Assembly: GCA_031216445.1 (NCBI GenBank)
Contig: CM062211.1
Location: 2,058,001-2,122,000, forward strand
Reading direction: 5' to 3'
Origin: Lateolabrax maculatus
Lineage: Eukaryota > Chordata > Actinopteri > Acropomatiformes > Lateolabracidae
DNA: 64,000 nt
Shown here: one piece after another, positions 20,641-33,789 of the stretch
How positions within the stretch are numbered: the stretch's first letter is position 1
How the letters are laid out: each line of letters opens with the position of its first letter
Notes under the pieces: generated by a model
What the model was told of the DNA's origin: nothing
Seen by the model: only the letters and a program-made list of their open reading frames with translations
Databases searched by the model: none
Translations under genes and position numbers: made by a program

Positions 20641-23600
20641 GATCAACAGAACTTTAAAATATATATAATTATTATCACTTTATTGACAAGATTCTGAAAG
20701 ATCACCATGTCTAATATAATGCTCTCTGGGTTTCCTCATAAACACTTGTTTGGCCTTTTAAAGTGTATGATTTTATTTTATTTTTTCTCTCCCCCAACCC
20801 AGTACAATGCAAAGTACTTAAGTATTTTTGTATCGTATGTCATTCAGTTTATTATGTAATCCCAACAAGTCCTCAAACCTAAACCTTTTTTGTTTAATGT
20901 TTGGTTAAGTTTAGACAACTAAACTACTTGTCTAAGGTTAGGAGAAGAGCTTGGAGTTGCCCCCTCCTGGAAAAAACAAAGGTCATCTTGATATTGAACA
21001 ACAATATTGTGGTTGTTCAGCAGGAGAGGAGGAAGTGAAAAGAATACTGCTGTAGGAAACCACAATAACTCTCCACGACATGGCTGCTCTGAAGCATTAG
21101 CGGTCTCCAGAGAGCTGGACTGCTGCTGAGGATGTCGTGGCTTTCTCGGCTTCTGTTAGCAGGTCAATATCTTACCCCTGGAGACATCTCTTGGAAAGGC
21201 TAAAGGAAGGAAATCTGTACATACATCTGTACAGAGGAAGGAGAAGAAACCCGAGAGCATCATGTAAGCTTCAGCACAAGCTACAATCTCTCACCATCAC
21301 ACATATAGATGTCCTCTGTTAGCAGAGAAAAAGTACAACAGGCATAGGGACACAGCAGAGGAAGAGAGCTGGGGCTTTTTACTGATAACCAGGTTGGATT
21401 TAAAGTTATTGTTCAGATCAAACAAAGAGCAAACTTTACCTCAGGACCAAAATGCTTTTATTTGACATTATGAAAGAATCTGCAACAGAAAAAGGAATTT
21501 TTTTTCTCCTCTGGTCCACTCTGAAAAGGTACAATCACAGTCCTGCAGAGAGTACTGACCCACTAATAAGAGTCTTAGTTGTCATGATACAGTTGTCACA
21601 GGAAATTCACTGCTACTAGGTTACATAAATAATTCTCTCTTTATCGGTTATCATCCTTTATCTGTCTGCTACTTTGTCAGTAAGTGAACTTGCATAGTTC
21701 TCTGCATGGGCAAATTGAAGAAAATCAATGTTCAGAGAGCAGAGAGGGCGAGGTTCAGTCTGAACAACCCCAAGCAAAGACAAAGACAATGAAGAGGTGA
21801 TGAAAGTGAATAGAAAGCATCTCAAGTCTGAAATGTACTCTGCTGCTCCTCAGAGACTGAACAACTAACACTCAAAACACACTCAGCCTCAGCCAGAGCC
21901 ACAGACAGTTGACTGACTGATAGTTGTCGTACTTGAAGTCAGGGCAAGGAATTACAACAAGCAGTGCACTGATTTTAAGAATCAACAACACTGCTTCTCA
22001 AATTTACTCTCATCTACACTATTTATCTGATGGGTTCCCTGTGGAGTTTTTCCCCTCTATTTCCGCTATTAAGCTGTTTGTAGGTCCCCATTTTGTTTTC
22101 CTTGTGCATACAAATGAGGACACACATGCATGTGCACACAGGTGACACATAACATATAACTGCCAATGGTTGGTGACGCGCCACGAAATGCAGGAAACTG
22201 TCAACAGAGAAGAAAGGATGAGAACAACAGGTTTCACAATACTAAAAAAAAATATTTTATTTGAAAGGAAATGCATTAAATGTGTGTCAAGGATATCCTG
22301 CATTTTGTTGAGAAACACTGAATGTAAAAACAACTTTTGTCTGTTTATAAGAAAACACAATGCACCTACACCAATGTCTATCGAGAAAGAAAAAATGTTA
22401 AATCTAAACTGTTATGGTGTGAAAATAAATAAATCCACTGGTCGATTGTATGAGAGCATCCAGGCTGCTCTCCTTTGCTTAAGGTCACTGAATAATAATA
22501 ATGATTATTATTATTATAACTTTTTTAATGCATCGTTGTTTTCATTAAATCATCATTACACTCACCCCCCAGCTTTCCATTTTACAGGTCTTTACTTTAT
22601 TTTTGGTTTTAGTTCATTCCATTCATCTGCACTCCTCTCCACATTGTGACTCAGCCCAGTTAAAGCATGCTGGCCTGTTCCTGACTTTAAGGCAGATGTT
22701 TTGCCTTCGAGGCATTTCATTTTGACAGCGGAAACCATTTTGTGAAGCATTCATTGTGTGTAATTGCTCTCATAATAGCCTGGACCCCCCCATAGTGAAA
22801 ATAAAACTAGTCAGAGCTGAAAGTGCATCTGCTTACTGCTCCGTGTTTGATGGAAAACATCCTACAGAGCTGAGGCGGGCTGTGGGCACAAACCAAATAA
22901 AAGCATCCTAATCAAATGTGACCTTCCCCGTCTCCACTCACCCATGTTAATAATGGCTTTCACTTCTCTGCCCAAGGGGCTCTCACTCTCATCTGCTCCT
23001 CCCTGAGCCCTCACATTGACACAATAACACTTCAAATGATAATAAAAGACCAAATTAATGCAACAAAATAAATTAAACATCATCAGGGTTACGGTCATTT
23101 AACTTCAGTACCATCATTGTCTCTCTACCCTCCCCCTTAGTGAAGCTGGGAGAGTCATGTAACCAACAGACTTCACAGAGCTACTGGGCCAGCTAGGCTT
23201 CACCTGACACAGTGTGAGCTATTATTATACATCACCATTGGCACAGTGGTGTTTTTGTAATGAAAATTGGGAAAATTATTTCAGATTGGCATGAATACAT
23301 TGAAAATGATTATTGTCAGGTCATCAAGGCACTTAAGTGACATTTTAGTGGAATCTTTCCAGGGACAGCACCAAAATTGCTGCTAACACAAAACAGAAAT
23401 TATTTAATCAAATTCAAATGTTATTTTGAGCCGGCCGGCTGGCTGCCACTGTACTTTAGTAAAGGTTCTGAATTCTTTTTCTGCTACTGGTTTTTACATT
23501 GGAAAATGTTTCCCTAATGGTTGCATTTAAATCACAGAAATACCAAAAGGTAGCCTACCAATGATGTGTCTGCTGCCTTTGCGCTTTGTAGCAGTCCTTC

Positions 23601-24620
23601 GAGAGTCTCCCCAGTAGGGTTTGAGGAGTGAGGCGTGAGGCGTGAGGCGGCCTCACACTGTGCAGTTTTCCCTGAGTGCTAATATTGTATGCTGAGGCAG
23701 ATCTATGAACACAGCTGACTGAATCGTCCCTAAAGACACTGTGGATTATTAAATTATTAAATCCACCTCTGTGGTAGACTGTTATAAAACATGGAACATA
23801 ATAGAACTACAAAGGCACCTGAAGTTCGCAGTGATTGGAAATCTAATACCCCCTTCAGCAAAACAAGAGGACAGTCACCAATGAATGAGGATGCTTGGCT
23901 CTATTGATTAACCTAGTACAAGAGAACAGGGAGAAAACCTGTGCTGCTCAGGAATACATTCTTAGAACATTTGAAGCTGTACAGTATCATCCGTAGTGCC
24001 TCAGTTTGCAGGAGATACACAGATCTCAGAACAGCCGAGGACTCATGCACTAATCCTAGTGTGTGAGAAGCCAAACACACGCGCACACACACACATATCT
24101 TGACGCATCCACTTGATTTGTTTTCAAGTAACAACCTCCTGTCTAATGAATGCTAATTTCTTCACTCAGTAAACCATCTGTTGTTGTGCTCAATATGTTG
24201 CTGGTATATTTACTCTCCCTCCATGTATTTCACCACCTTGAAATATATACTTCAATGTAGATTTGGTCTGATTTGTTGTTTATGAGTATGTATCTCATAA
24301 CTACAAGAAAAAAATTAAAAATATATCCTCCTCCACTGCAGTGAAAGAAGACTCCACTTTGCAAACGCCATGAAAGAGCACCCTCATTACTGTGAATATG
24401 GTATCAATCTTGAATTATACCTGTATTTAAAAAAGCAAATATTTTTTAAAATACACCTGATGTGTTCCTGTCAGTTGGTATGAGTTTTACATGTTTTTTT
24501 TAACCATTCCTTTATCAAGGTATAAAGGCCAACAGGATCCATCAACGTTTGAGCACCAGGCATTCACTGACGTATACAAACCGTCCGCCTCCCATTAATC
24601 CAATCTTAGAGCTTCCTTTT
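20641..24620. other. Unassigned DNA with small palindromes and tandem motifs
   Basis: No supported gene. It holds a near-perfect 25-bp palindrome at 20995-21019 centred on CAATATTG, an AAT/ATT hairpin at 22491-22518, three tandem GTGAGGC units at 23628-23648 and a short (CA)n at 24075-24095. The 159-codon frame at 22170-22649 runs into Asn/Tyr homopolymer text from AAT/TAT repeats and is not credible. A CNE-like texture occurs near 22690-22900. Confidence 0.45.
23628..23648 (+). repeat. GTGAGGC tandem triplication
   Basis: Three perfect head-to-tail heptamers. Confidence 0.95.
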
Positions 24621-24624
24621 TCAA

Positions 24625-24695
24625 AACCGATGAGTGTATTTCTGTCACAGGTATTACGTGCTGCAGCAATAATGGCAAAAAGAGAACTAATTAAA
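24625..24695. repeat. Short dispersed repeat (family G), copy 1
   Basis: It shares 'cgatgagtgtatttct', a gapped 'gta.tacgtg' and 'cagcaataa.gg' in order with 54590-54660, in the same orientation, 30 kb away. Class unknown. The frame 24549-24746 spans it and is probably incidental. Confidence 0.5.
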
Positions 24696-24744
24696 ATAAA
24701 AATGTCTCAAAGTTTAAAGGAGCTAATGGGCACCCCATCTACAT

Positions 24745-24810
24745 AGTAACCATTAGTCATCATTAGTAACCAATAGTCCCGTAACCATTAGTAACCAATA
24801 GTAACCATTC
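24745..24810 (+). repeat. Degenerate ~10-bp minisatellite (AGTAACCATT/AGTAACCAAT)
   Basis: The decamers AGTAACCATT and AGTAACCAAT alternate with short variants (AGTCATCATT, AGTCCCGTAACCATT) about six times. It looks like a local slippage array. Confidence 0.85.
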
Positions 24811-27630
24811 TTATGATACACTACTGTTGGAACCCAGTATAGAACACGTCATGAATACATAAAACATTTTGGGGTTTGACGGTTTGTGTGTTTCACTGTG
24901 GTGATTTTAATAATCTAAATCTTTTCAATTCCAAAATGTAACATAAAATGTCATTACTGTCAATGGTGCCTCTTTTTTATGTCATCAAGTGTTGTCTAAA
25001 AGAAAAATGTACTATGACCCAAAAAGGATTGAGGTGAACAAATCGTGAGGTACCCTTTGCCCCTCCTTCAGCCCCTACTTTGGAAACCCCTGCCATGGAG
25101 CGAGTGAACGTGAAACCTCTGAATGCTCTATACCCGCCAGATGTTCTGAACAGGCATCTCTGGCTGTTCCCTTCCTGCAGGCCACAGCGATTGGTCTGAA
25201 TAAGGAGGTCACGGCTGTTTATGTATGCTCCACATGCATTGTGGGCCAGCAGTGTGACCTGAGAGAGCCACTGAAGTGAAGCCAACGTGTGAGACAGCTG
25301 CTGCCAGTGATCCACTGAGACCTGATCTAAAAGTCTGATACACACTGGCACTCTGCAAGCCTCAGACACCCACCATCACGAATGTGTGCCCTCCCAACCT
25401 CCCACTAGCTGTACGCTATGAAAAGTCATAAATAAACACCCAGATGTTCTATAGAAGTTGTGTTGAAGGGGAAGTGAGGTATGGTAATTGCTGCAGTGAG
25501 GAAACAGGGCGCTGAATCAAGACTTATCTCTCCTCGGCATTAGAAGTAGGATAGATGGGAGGTTGTTTATTCCAGACAAACACACCTTCAGTGAAAGAGA
25601 CTCCTTTGTGTCAGGTTGTGAAAGTGTGTCAGGTTTCGATGGAATAGAGTCTGCATCTGCTCTGCGTGCGTATTGGGGGTAGGTGAGGTCGGGGGTGGCT
25701 TGCTATGAACTAATGAGCGTTAAGGCATGAAAAATAAGGCCGAAAAGAGCCTGGTGGCTGCTGCAGAGACAGAATGTTCTGAATGAACTGATGAACAACA
25801 GCATGGGCTGAGTAGAGCTGAGATGTATCACCATGGAGACCAGTCACTTTCATATTATGAGTCACTGAAAGCAAATTGAATAATTGCCATTGGATCTGTC
25901 CTTGGATTCGTAAGTGAGTGAGTGTGTGTATCAATGACAAGTAAAGGATTAAATTTAAGGTGTAAAATAGAAACACATTTTTGTACAGCAGGAGCGACTG
26001 GACTCACCAACAGTTTCCAGGTGTATACTCTATATTTTATTTGTCTTTATATATTTATATTCCTGGATTTTAATTGCACTATTTATGTCGTTGGCTGATT
26101 TCTAGTCTTACTTATGCGTTATGTCTCAGATTCTGTTAAATTTTTCATATTTTAAAATTTTTACTGTGTCTCTCCTTCACATAATATTTGAGCATCGTTA
26201 GCCAATGACTGCTTCAATGTTGTTATTGTGCACCTGACAAGAAGTATGAACCCTGGCTAATAGTGTTATGAAAAAGTTCATAATATTGCTAGACAAAATT
26301 GTAATTTCAAGAGATTAAGTCACAAAAAAAGCCAGAATAGTCATAATATCAGTGTTATAATTTTTAAGTATTACAAGATAAAACTATATTTTTAAAAGAA
26401 AGGTGTAAAAGTATTAATTTCCACAAATTTTATAAGGAACAGTCAAAATATTATGAGAATGAAGATGAATTTTATATTTTCCTTTAAACCCAGTTAGCTT
26501 GCTCTTTCTTTGTTGTTTTCAAATGGTCAGTTAATTAATTCTAACTGCATTTTCTTCTTTCTAATAAATGTTTTGTGTTGTTTTGGATTTAATTTAGTTC
26601 AGCTCTGTTAATGCATTTTTGGTGGTACCCTTTGTATGCCATCATTGACACTTCTATTAAATTAAAGGTTAATAGAATTTCATCCTCCCAGCTCAACCCT
26701 CCTTTAATTTACCTGTTCATAATTTGTAGCTGCTTTTTAGCAGAGAAACAGACTTGTGAATGTTAATAAACCCAGGAAAGTGCATACAATATCTGAGTGA
26801 TCCTCACTCATATGCAGATGCATAAAGTTGAATTGTTGTGCCTCAGATGACAAGAAACAAATTTTCCTCCGGGTTAGTGCTCCTGTTTGAAAAATAACAT
26901 GCCTGTAGGAGCAAGAAGAAATGAACAACACAGAGGCTTGTTGTGACATTCCTGCTGTTAGATTTCAGCAAACACATACAGTAGTTTAAATGGCCTCAAT
27001 ATATAGGCATGATTTTCACATACGAGCATGTGTATGTGTCAGTTTTTTTTCATTCAAACCCATCTGTCTGCCTCCTCTGTCAAACTTGAATCCTGAAGTC
27101 CCACTGTAAAACGTATAAGCCAACATAAAGTTATTGATCAGCAAAGATTTGATCACAGAGACTGGCAAACTGTTGCTGATCATTAAACAAGGCATAAACA
27201 TTAATACTGTATGTGGCAACAGCATTAGTTGGAAAGGCCCCAGAGGCATGAGTTCTCAGCTTGAGTTATCCCTGCTACCCTTGTATTCAAGTGTATTTTG
27301 TATGAACTGTATATACTGCTGGAAGCTCACATGGCTCAGAAGCCGATGGCAAGCAGGCCAACTGGCCTTGTTCAAGACCCATGAGTTGGTATGAGGATCC
27401 CTGCTGATTCTGGACTTGCCTGCACTATGGGAACTGTCCGTGATGCTGCGTGTTTCCAAAACTTCCACTCCCAACTTCAGCAGGTCTGGCCTCAAACTTC
27501 TTAGAGAAGGGAAGAGAAAAGGGGCCATAGTAGGACAAAAGAAATACATGGAAAACATGCAGAGAGAATAAAGAAAATGAGCATTGTGTTAGTTGAGGCA
27601 GGCCACAGAGTAAAGCTCTACTCAATATCC
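24811..27630. other. Unassigned DNA; one long minus-strand frame
   Basis: A 130-codon minus-strand frame (24977-25369) has balanced composition and no low complexity, but no recognised domain and only weak splice sites (a possible break at the CTCTCAG/GTCACA junction near 25260). I leave it unassigned. The remainder is AT-rich without a clear gene. Confidence 0.4.
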
Positions 27631-27636
27631 CAGCTA

Positions 27637-28020
27637 CATCAGCTGACCATTGCAATCCAGCAGCCACATCAGCTGATGGATCAGCTGATTCCCTTCTACG
27701 CATCTATTTGCGATCTCATTCAGGGCGCCCTATTTAAGCTGCTTCAGCCGCCTATCATGGCTGCTTCCTCCGCAAGCCGCTTCAAAACCCACCTCCACCC
27801 CAGCTCCTCCCTTCATGCTGTGTATGACTTATCAATGTCATTTCTGTTGTCATTGATGCTGCTCTGTTCTGCACCCTACGGGGGTTCTTGCTGCTGCTCT
27901 CCCTGCCTTAGGCTTTCCATGTGTGCGCATGGAAGGGCAGGGAGGTCCCAGAACAGAGCATACCGCCAAATACATCTAACTGCAAATATATCTACTGCAT
28001 GTAAATCAAGTTTATTTTGA
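27637..28020 (+). repeat. Possible LTR-like or promoter-like repeat
   Basis: It contains three copies of 'atcagctga' (27640-27690), a TATA-like 'cctatttaagc' at about 27730 and a GC-richer downstream block. The imperfect hairpin at 27902-27942 is centred on TTCCATG/CATGGAA with outer CCTGCC/GGCAGG. The wording resembles teleost LTR or DIRS-type ends, but I cannot place a border or target duplication. The 147-codon frame across it is unlikely to be a gene. Confidence 0.35.
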
Positions 28021-29330
28021 CAAAGTGGTCCTGACTGAAACTATGATGTGACATTGTTGACCAGTTACAGACAATATTCGGTAGTGTGCAAATAGTGAAT
28101 AACAAAGTCTTAGCACTTTAGCCATCAAGCCTGTGAATATGTCATCAACAGCCATTTCCCTGTGTGTGTGCATGCCAAGGATGGCACGGAAGCAAAAGCT
28201 GTATGGGTTTACTAAACCATCCCTACAACACTACCCTTTGAGAAAGCTCCAAAATCAAGGAGATGTTTTGCTACCAACATGAGGCTCATTGATTGAACAG
28301 GTCATTATCCAGTATTTATGGACCACATTTAGAACACAAGGAGATGGTGGTTAGCTAATCCTCTGGATCCTATTCTGTTTAATGGTATTTTATGGTCTTT
28401 ATACAGTAAATGTACCCGTACTGCCCCATTTTAACATGTCATTATCAAGTGTTAGATTTTATGTGTGGTCATAAATGCTGAGTACTGTAAGACTATTTTG
28501 GTGCTTTTATAAAGACAAATAATCTTGTACATTAGTAAGCCATTTAATAATGAGCTCCAAAGTGTTGTAAAAGGTTTCCTATGTTTTTGTACTGTACAAC
28601 ACTATGGACATACACAGAATGTTCGTCCACACTACTCGAACAACTGTTTGGTGTTGATTGTCCATCTGCATTTGGCCTTGTGCAAAGTTCTTGCAACAGT
28701 TTGTTCTCATTCTTTGTTCTCATTCTTCATGTTCAGGAAAACATTTCATGCACAGTACAGAGCAGTAATAATAAGAACAGAGACACGGATGGCAAATATA
28801 TTGCACTGACACTGTCTCTGTGCTCATTAGTTTGGATTTAATTTCACTGCAAGCAGCGAAATCATCTTCAAAATGGCATTCAATTCACTCGCTGATAACG
28901 GTCAAGAATGCTCAACGCTTGTACATGTTACAACAGCAGCCGTTATTAAAAGCTTAATCACATCTGCAGCAGCTGCTCTCCTTGCACAGACATTAGAGAG
29001 CTGAGTCTTTTCTCAGAGGGCAGGCATGTCTTTCGGATACCAATTGGAAGCTGATCAACCGACACAGGCTGTGGCAAATCCCATTTTATATAAAGTGCAA
29101 ACTTGCAAAATGTACTTTCCATTTTTATACTTTCATCTTTACCGTTGACAATTAACAGTGGATCCATAGGCAAAACAAAGCAAAGTTCAACAATATATTA
29201 ACCCAGTTGACTGGAGGAGATTAAGCCTATGTATTATTAAACATGATCCTCATGATATTCAAACCAGAAGAGACCCACATAAATTAGCTTCAAGATGTGT
29301 AGGTCTTGGAAAGATTGTCTATGACTGGCT
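28021..29330. other. Unassigned DNA
   Basis: No gene or definite repeat. Confidence 0.5.
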
Positions 29331-29780
29331 TAGGGCGCTTTTACACCTGTACTTCAGTTCATCTGGTCCCGGGCAATGGAAAAAGATCATCTACTTTTGC
29401 ATTTTAGTTCTGGTGCGGTTCGAGTTAACACTGACTTTTTACAAACAAAGCTGTAAACACAAAGTTATTCAGACTGACAGGTTACTCATTGACTGAACAG
29501 CTTTGGCGACTGTCATCCTGCATCAGCAGCTCTGCATGGACCCATGTGGGAAAATCAATTTGATCGGATCTGATTATCCTCCAGCCCGTTCTGGGCAAGG
29601 TCTTAATGTTCTCCAATCCCTTTCGCATAGGGTGTCTTTTTGAAAAATAAAATAAAATAAGAAATTCATGCATGTCAGATTCAGTAAAGTTATCCACGAA
29701 TCTCTTTTGGATCAGGTCAAAATTTTGGATCTGGGAAAACCTCTGAAGTCTGTATTACACTGGCACACTGCCTATTTTTA
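29331..29780. repeat. Probable DNA-transposon remnant
   Basis: It opens 'cttagggcgcttttacacc' followed by 'tgcggttcgagttaacactg', wording typical of teleost hAT-like termini ('gtgtgaaagcgcc' in reverse). A matching right terminus was not found. The minus-strand frame 29482-29697 lies inside. Confidence 0.4.
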
Positions 29781-30328
29781 AATAAAGATTTCATCACCCT
29801 GTCAAACTGGTTTGTTCTTGTTCTCCATCTAATGATCTACCAGATACAGGAGACCCAGGGGGTTAAACAAGCCTGTGATCCTTTCATGAGTAACACATCC
29901 AGGTACTATGTGCTCTTTGTCATTCCGTGCTGAACCCAGGAAAACGTATTTCTGTAAAACTAGTTTTCACCAGAGAAAAACAAAAAATATACGCTTTCTA
30001 CAATATCTGCACCTCACAACTGTGGTATGACTAAGGAAGTCGGAAGTCAAGATTTTTCAACCTCAAGCGAAAAAACCCAAGGCGAATTCTTCCGGTAAGA
30101 TTTCTGACCAATGAGAGAGGGGAACATGAATGTCTGCACCAAACTCCTAAACACTACAGCATAGTTATTAGTGATGGTAATTATTCACGATTTGTAGAAA
30201 ATGGACAAAACTTTGAATGTGCATTACCAGAATATACTGATAAGATAAATCATGCTGCCTAGATTAAATTTTTCTTCGGCATCAGTGTTGGTCAACAGGA
30301 AATCATGTCCTAATGGTGTTTTCTATAT

Positions 30329-30390
30329 GAAAAGTCAGAGGGTCAAGGCAATCATAAGGAATCCTTTGGCCATTGTGGATATTTACAGCA
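30329..30390 (+). repeat. Family C repeat fragment
   Basis: 'aaaagtcagagggtcaaggc', 'aatcataaggaatccttt' and 'ccattgtggatatttacagc' match recalled teleost repeat text and the copies at 9838 and 33655. Confidence 0.5.
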
Positions 30391-30783
30391 ATTTTTTTCA
30401 GCAAATCGCTTGCTTTAAATCAGATCACATTTGTATCTTTAGGCAATCTGAAAGTGTTGTGGGTGACTACTGAAAGGTAGCACTTAATAGGTAAAAGATT
30501 ACAGAGCTGTAATTTAAAATGGACACACAGACTACAAATAAAGCCCCCAGTTTGGTTTTACAGGTGCTGGCAGGTAACATCCGTTTACCAGATGCTCCAC
30601 AGTGTCGATCTGGGTCCCTCTGTCTTGGCTTGTTAATAAAAGGCAGCAGTGTGTCTTCAGAACAGGAAGATGAGAGACCTGTGGGACGAAACAAGGCTGC
30701 AAAGTCCAGAGGCAGAAAACAATAACATGACTAATCCTGTAGGAGACAACCCACACCCGTTACATACCCTGTCTCTCACACAG

Positions 30784-30803
30784 ACACACACACACACACA
30801 CAC
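30784..30803 (+). repeat. (CA)n microsatellite
   Basis: Ten CA units, followed 100 bp later by GT arrays that are its complement. Confidence 0.97.
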
Positions 30804-30899
30804 CTACACGGCAAACAAACATGAGCTATTTCTTCCCCTGGAGATAATGCTGCAGCACTACAGCTCCACAGCCTGACCTCACATGCTATTTACTGTATA

Positions 30900-30901
<2 letters not shown>

Positions 30902-30931
<30 letters not shown>
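30902..30931 (+). repeat. (GT)n microsatellite
   Basis: Fifteen GT units, the complement of the CA array at 30784. Confidence 0.97.
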
Positions 30932-30933
<2 letters not shown>

Positions 30934-31027
30934 TGGATACAAGAGAACTTCTTTGAACATTCTGGGTATATAAAATGTTGCACACCTACACACTGACCCC
31001 AGTGGGTTGGCCTTGCATGTGTGTGTG

Positions 31028-31030
<3 letters not shown>

Positions 31031-31070
<40 letters not shown>
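31031..31070 (+). repeat. (GT)n microsatellite
   Basis: Twenty GT units preceded by an interrupted 'gtgtgtgtggac'. Frames crossing these arrays are artefacts. Confidence 0.97.
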
Positions 31071-31072
<2 letters not shown>

Positions 31073-33480
31073 CGTGTATCTACTGTGATCCTAGTTGAAT
31101 TTCTGCACAGTGCTGTTGTCTGTTTACAGAAGAAATGTGTTTCAGTAATGCGTCTCAGATTGAGCCCTGCTGTATTCTGCGTCTTTATAAAAAAGACAAT
31201 GATGATGATCAACACTGATGAATCACAGCTTAGTCAGCAGTAAAATAATGTGTCATTTGGAAAGTTAAAGTTTCAGTTGACCCAAATTATAGAAAAACAA
31301 ATCTCAGTTTGTCTCAAACAACCCTTGAACCATGCCTATATATTCCAATATTGTCATATTGTAACACACTGTTCCGTGCTGTTTATTTGTATACTCTAAC
31401 CATTATCTTCAATTCATTCATACATTGCACCATCATGTGTACCTTGCACTTTCCTCAATTGTACATGTATATTTTTTTATTTTTATTTTATGTGACTATG
31501 TATGTATAGATAGTAGTCTACATACATACTGTATGTACTGCACTGTATATACAGTATATATGTATTTAAACAGTGTGGGTAAGCCTATACACAGAATTAC
31601 AACATTGAATTGTGTAGATTCTCACTCTCCTCCCCAGCTTGTTTCTCATGTCAAATATTGTCAGAAACTGATTTGTCTGGATGGTAAAGGAAAGTTTCTG
31701 TCCAGGTGTTTATGTTTTTGCAGTTACAAAACCACAGACAGGCTCTGTTCAGCAGCTGTCTACCACAATACAAACACTGAATGCATGCTTTAGAGCTGTC
31801 TGGTTTTGAGAAAATTAGAGGAAATTATGAAAAACATCAGTTTGTAGAGTAGTTGTGCATTCTGTCCTCATGTTACCACACATATGGCCTGAAACACATC
31901 TGAAGAATCATAAATCAAACAACATTGCAATAGCTGTTAATGTGCTATAGTGTTTATTGTAAAAAAAAATGGTGCAGAAAGACCGGCTCAAATCTATAAC
32001 TTGGATTTCCATTTCGACATTTTATTCAAATTTCCGTCCTTTCCACTTTTTTTTTTATGTGAAAAGTGAAATGCACTTTGTGACGATCTGGGGGATTCTA
32101 ACAACCACAGAACAGGAAGTCAAAGCATGGTGGGGGCCAGCCTAACAATGCACCTCCTGTCAAAGCAGGAAAAGTTGTAATCAAAGCTTTGGCAACAGTT
32201 GCAGTACTGTGCACATGTAATAACTAGGGTGAAATCACATTTTGCTCTTCATAGAAAGTCCAAAAGGTGTTTTCCCACATCATTTGTCTAGCTGTCAAAC
32301 ACAGTTTCAATTCCATGGCTCATTCCATGTCAAACAACTTGCTCACTTATAAATAAATGGGAAAAAGAAACCCTGGAGGAGAGTTAGTTGAACTAGTTAG
32401 CTCTATAGCCACTCAGTGTGATTGGCAGGAGGTTTATTGCTAATCTGACTGGGCATTAGTGAGGCTGTCTTCCTCATCTGTACAAGGATATTAAAATGAT
32501 TAAATTGAACAGGCTGAGAGGAGGAGGCCTGACAAGTATTTGGCCAAACAAGTGCACTCGACACTTGTCTTGTTTTGCTGTGATTTCATGAATGGAAATC
32601 TCACAACTGTGTCGGTTTTTTCATCCCTGTGGCTTTCAGTTAACATACACTGAAGGAGGAGAGACACAGTGATTAAGTGCTTCTTTTAAGATCCACAGTC
32701 TGTTTCTCATCAAAAAAAAAAAAAAAACACCTCTTTGTTATTAGAATTGGTGTCACAGATTCATGGATGAAACTCTTTCATTTCTAAGTGTTAATTGCAT
32801 GACGCCTTGAATTATTGGTGTGTTTCCTGATGCTCAGCATCTTGCTGCCATCACCTGAGGCATTTGGCTCAGAGTTCCGTTTCAGGCTTGTGGTGACCCT
32901 TCTGGGCTTCCATCCAAATGTGAGTCCAGCTCCGGGCTGCTTAGAGTTATCACCCCCATGACACAATGGATGGCCATATTTTGCTTACTACAGTGTGTAC
33001 TGCTTGTACACACTGTGATTAACTTTATTGATTAATATTTTACAAATTAATTTTTAGTTTGAGCAGTAGTGGGTAATGCCAGAGGGTACGATTGCATCTC
33101 CAGCTACAAAGCCTTAAAAAGTAAAATCATGCGATTTTCAAATATTATTGCATTTTATAACATTCCACTGTTTGATGTTACAACTATAACATGGCTAGCA
33201 AACAAGTGCTTGTGAGCTGGTCCTTCAAAGGCCCACTAGTAACCCCTCAAGGCTTCAATGTTCAATACAATTAAAAATACAAGGGTTTCAAAAAATACAT
33301 ATACTTGGAAAATGCATGCTCTAAGGGTGGTGCTAGAGAAAATGCCATACCATATCATCAATATAACAGGACTAACACTATGTCTGCACAGTCTGTGTAA
33401 TAAAAGCAGCATGTTAGCAGAGCAGCAGCTCTAGTGACCTGTCTGTGTCACACAGGATGCGTTCAGGCACAGTACTGAGC
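31071..33480. other. Unassigned DNA
   Basis: The stretch 31300-31560 resembles a LINE 3' untranslated region (short TACATA/TGTACT-rich text) but no tail is seen. A 16-base A run is at 32712-32727. No gene recognised. Confidence 0.45.
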
Positions 33481-33483
33481 GTA

Positions 33484-33782
33484 GGACTGACAGACCGACA
33501 AACATTGCCATATCTGCAGCCACGACACAAGCAAGGCTAAAAGTTGTTTATCCTCTTGAGTGTCTGAACGTTTTCAGCAACTTTCACAGCAGTCCACCCA
33601 TCATTTATATATTCCATGCGTACAAATGGAAATTATTCTCTGATAGATGCATTAGATGAAAGGTCAGGGGTTCACCAAAAGCATCAGCATTCATCTTATA
33701 ACTTGTGAATATTTACATTAAATTTCATGGTAGTAGGCCCAGTGGTTATCGAGATATCTCGGCCTAATACCATGTGGACGAG
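33484..33782 (+). repeat. Family C repeat, rearranged fragments
   Basis: The main piece (33655-33782) has 'aaaggtcaggggttcaccaa', 'gaatatttacattaaatttc', 'atggtagtaggcccag' and 'ttatcgagatatctcgg', a degenerate match to the common teleost text 'aatttcatggcaatcca..gttgagatattt'. The piece 'gactgacagaccgacaaaca' (33487-33506), which normally follows, lies upstream, so the copy is rearranged or two fragments are present. Confidence 0.55.
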
Positions 33783-33789
33783 GGGTGTA

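Noticed and set aside
22170..22649. 159-codon plus-strand frame
   Set aside because: It ends in Asn/Tyr runs from AAT/TAT repeats, has no domain, and overlaps an open frame on the other strand.
30886..31243. Frames rich in His-Thr or Cys-Val repeats
   Set aside because: They translate (CA)n/(GT)n microsatellites.
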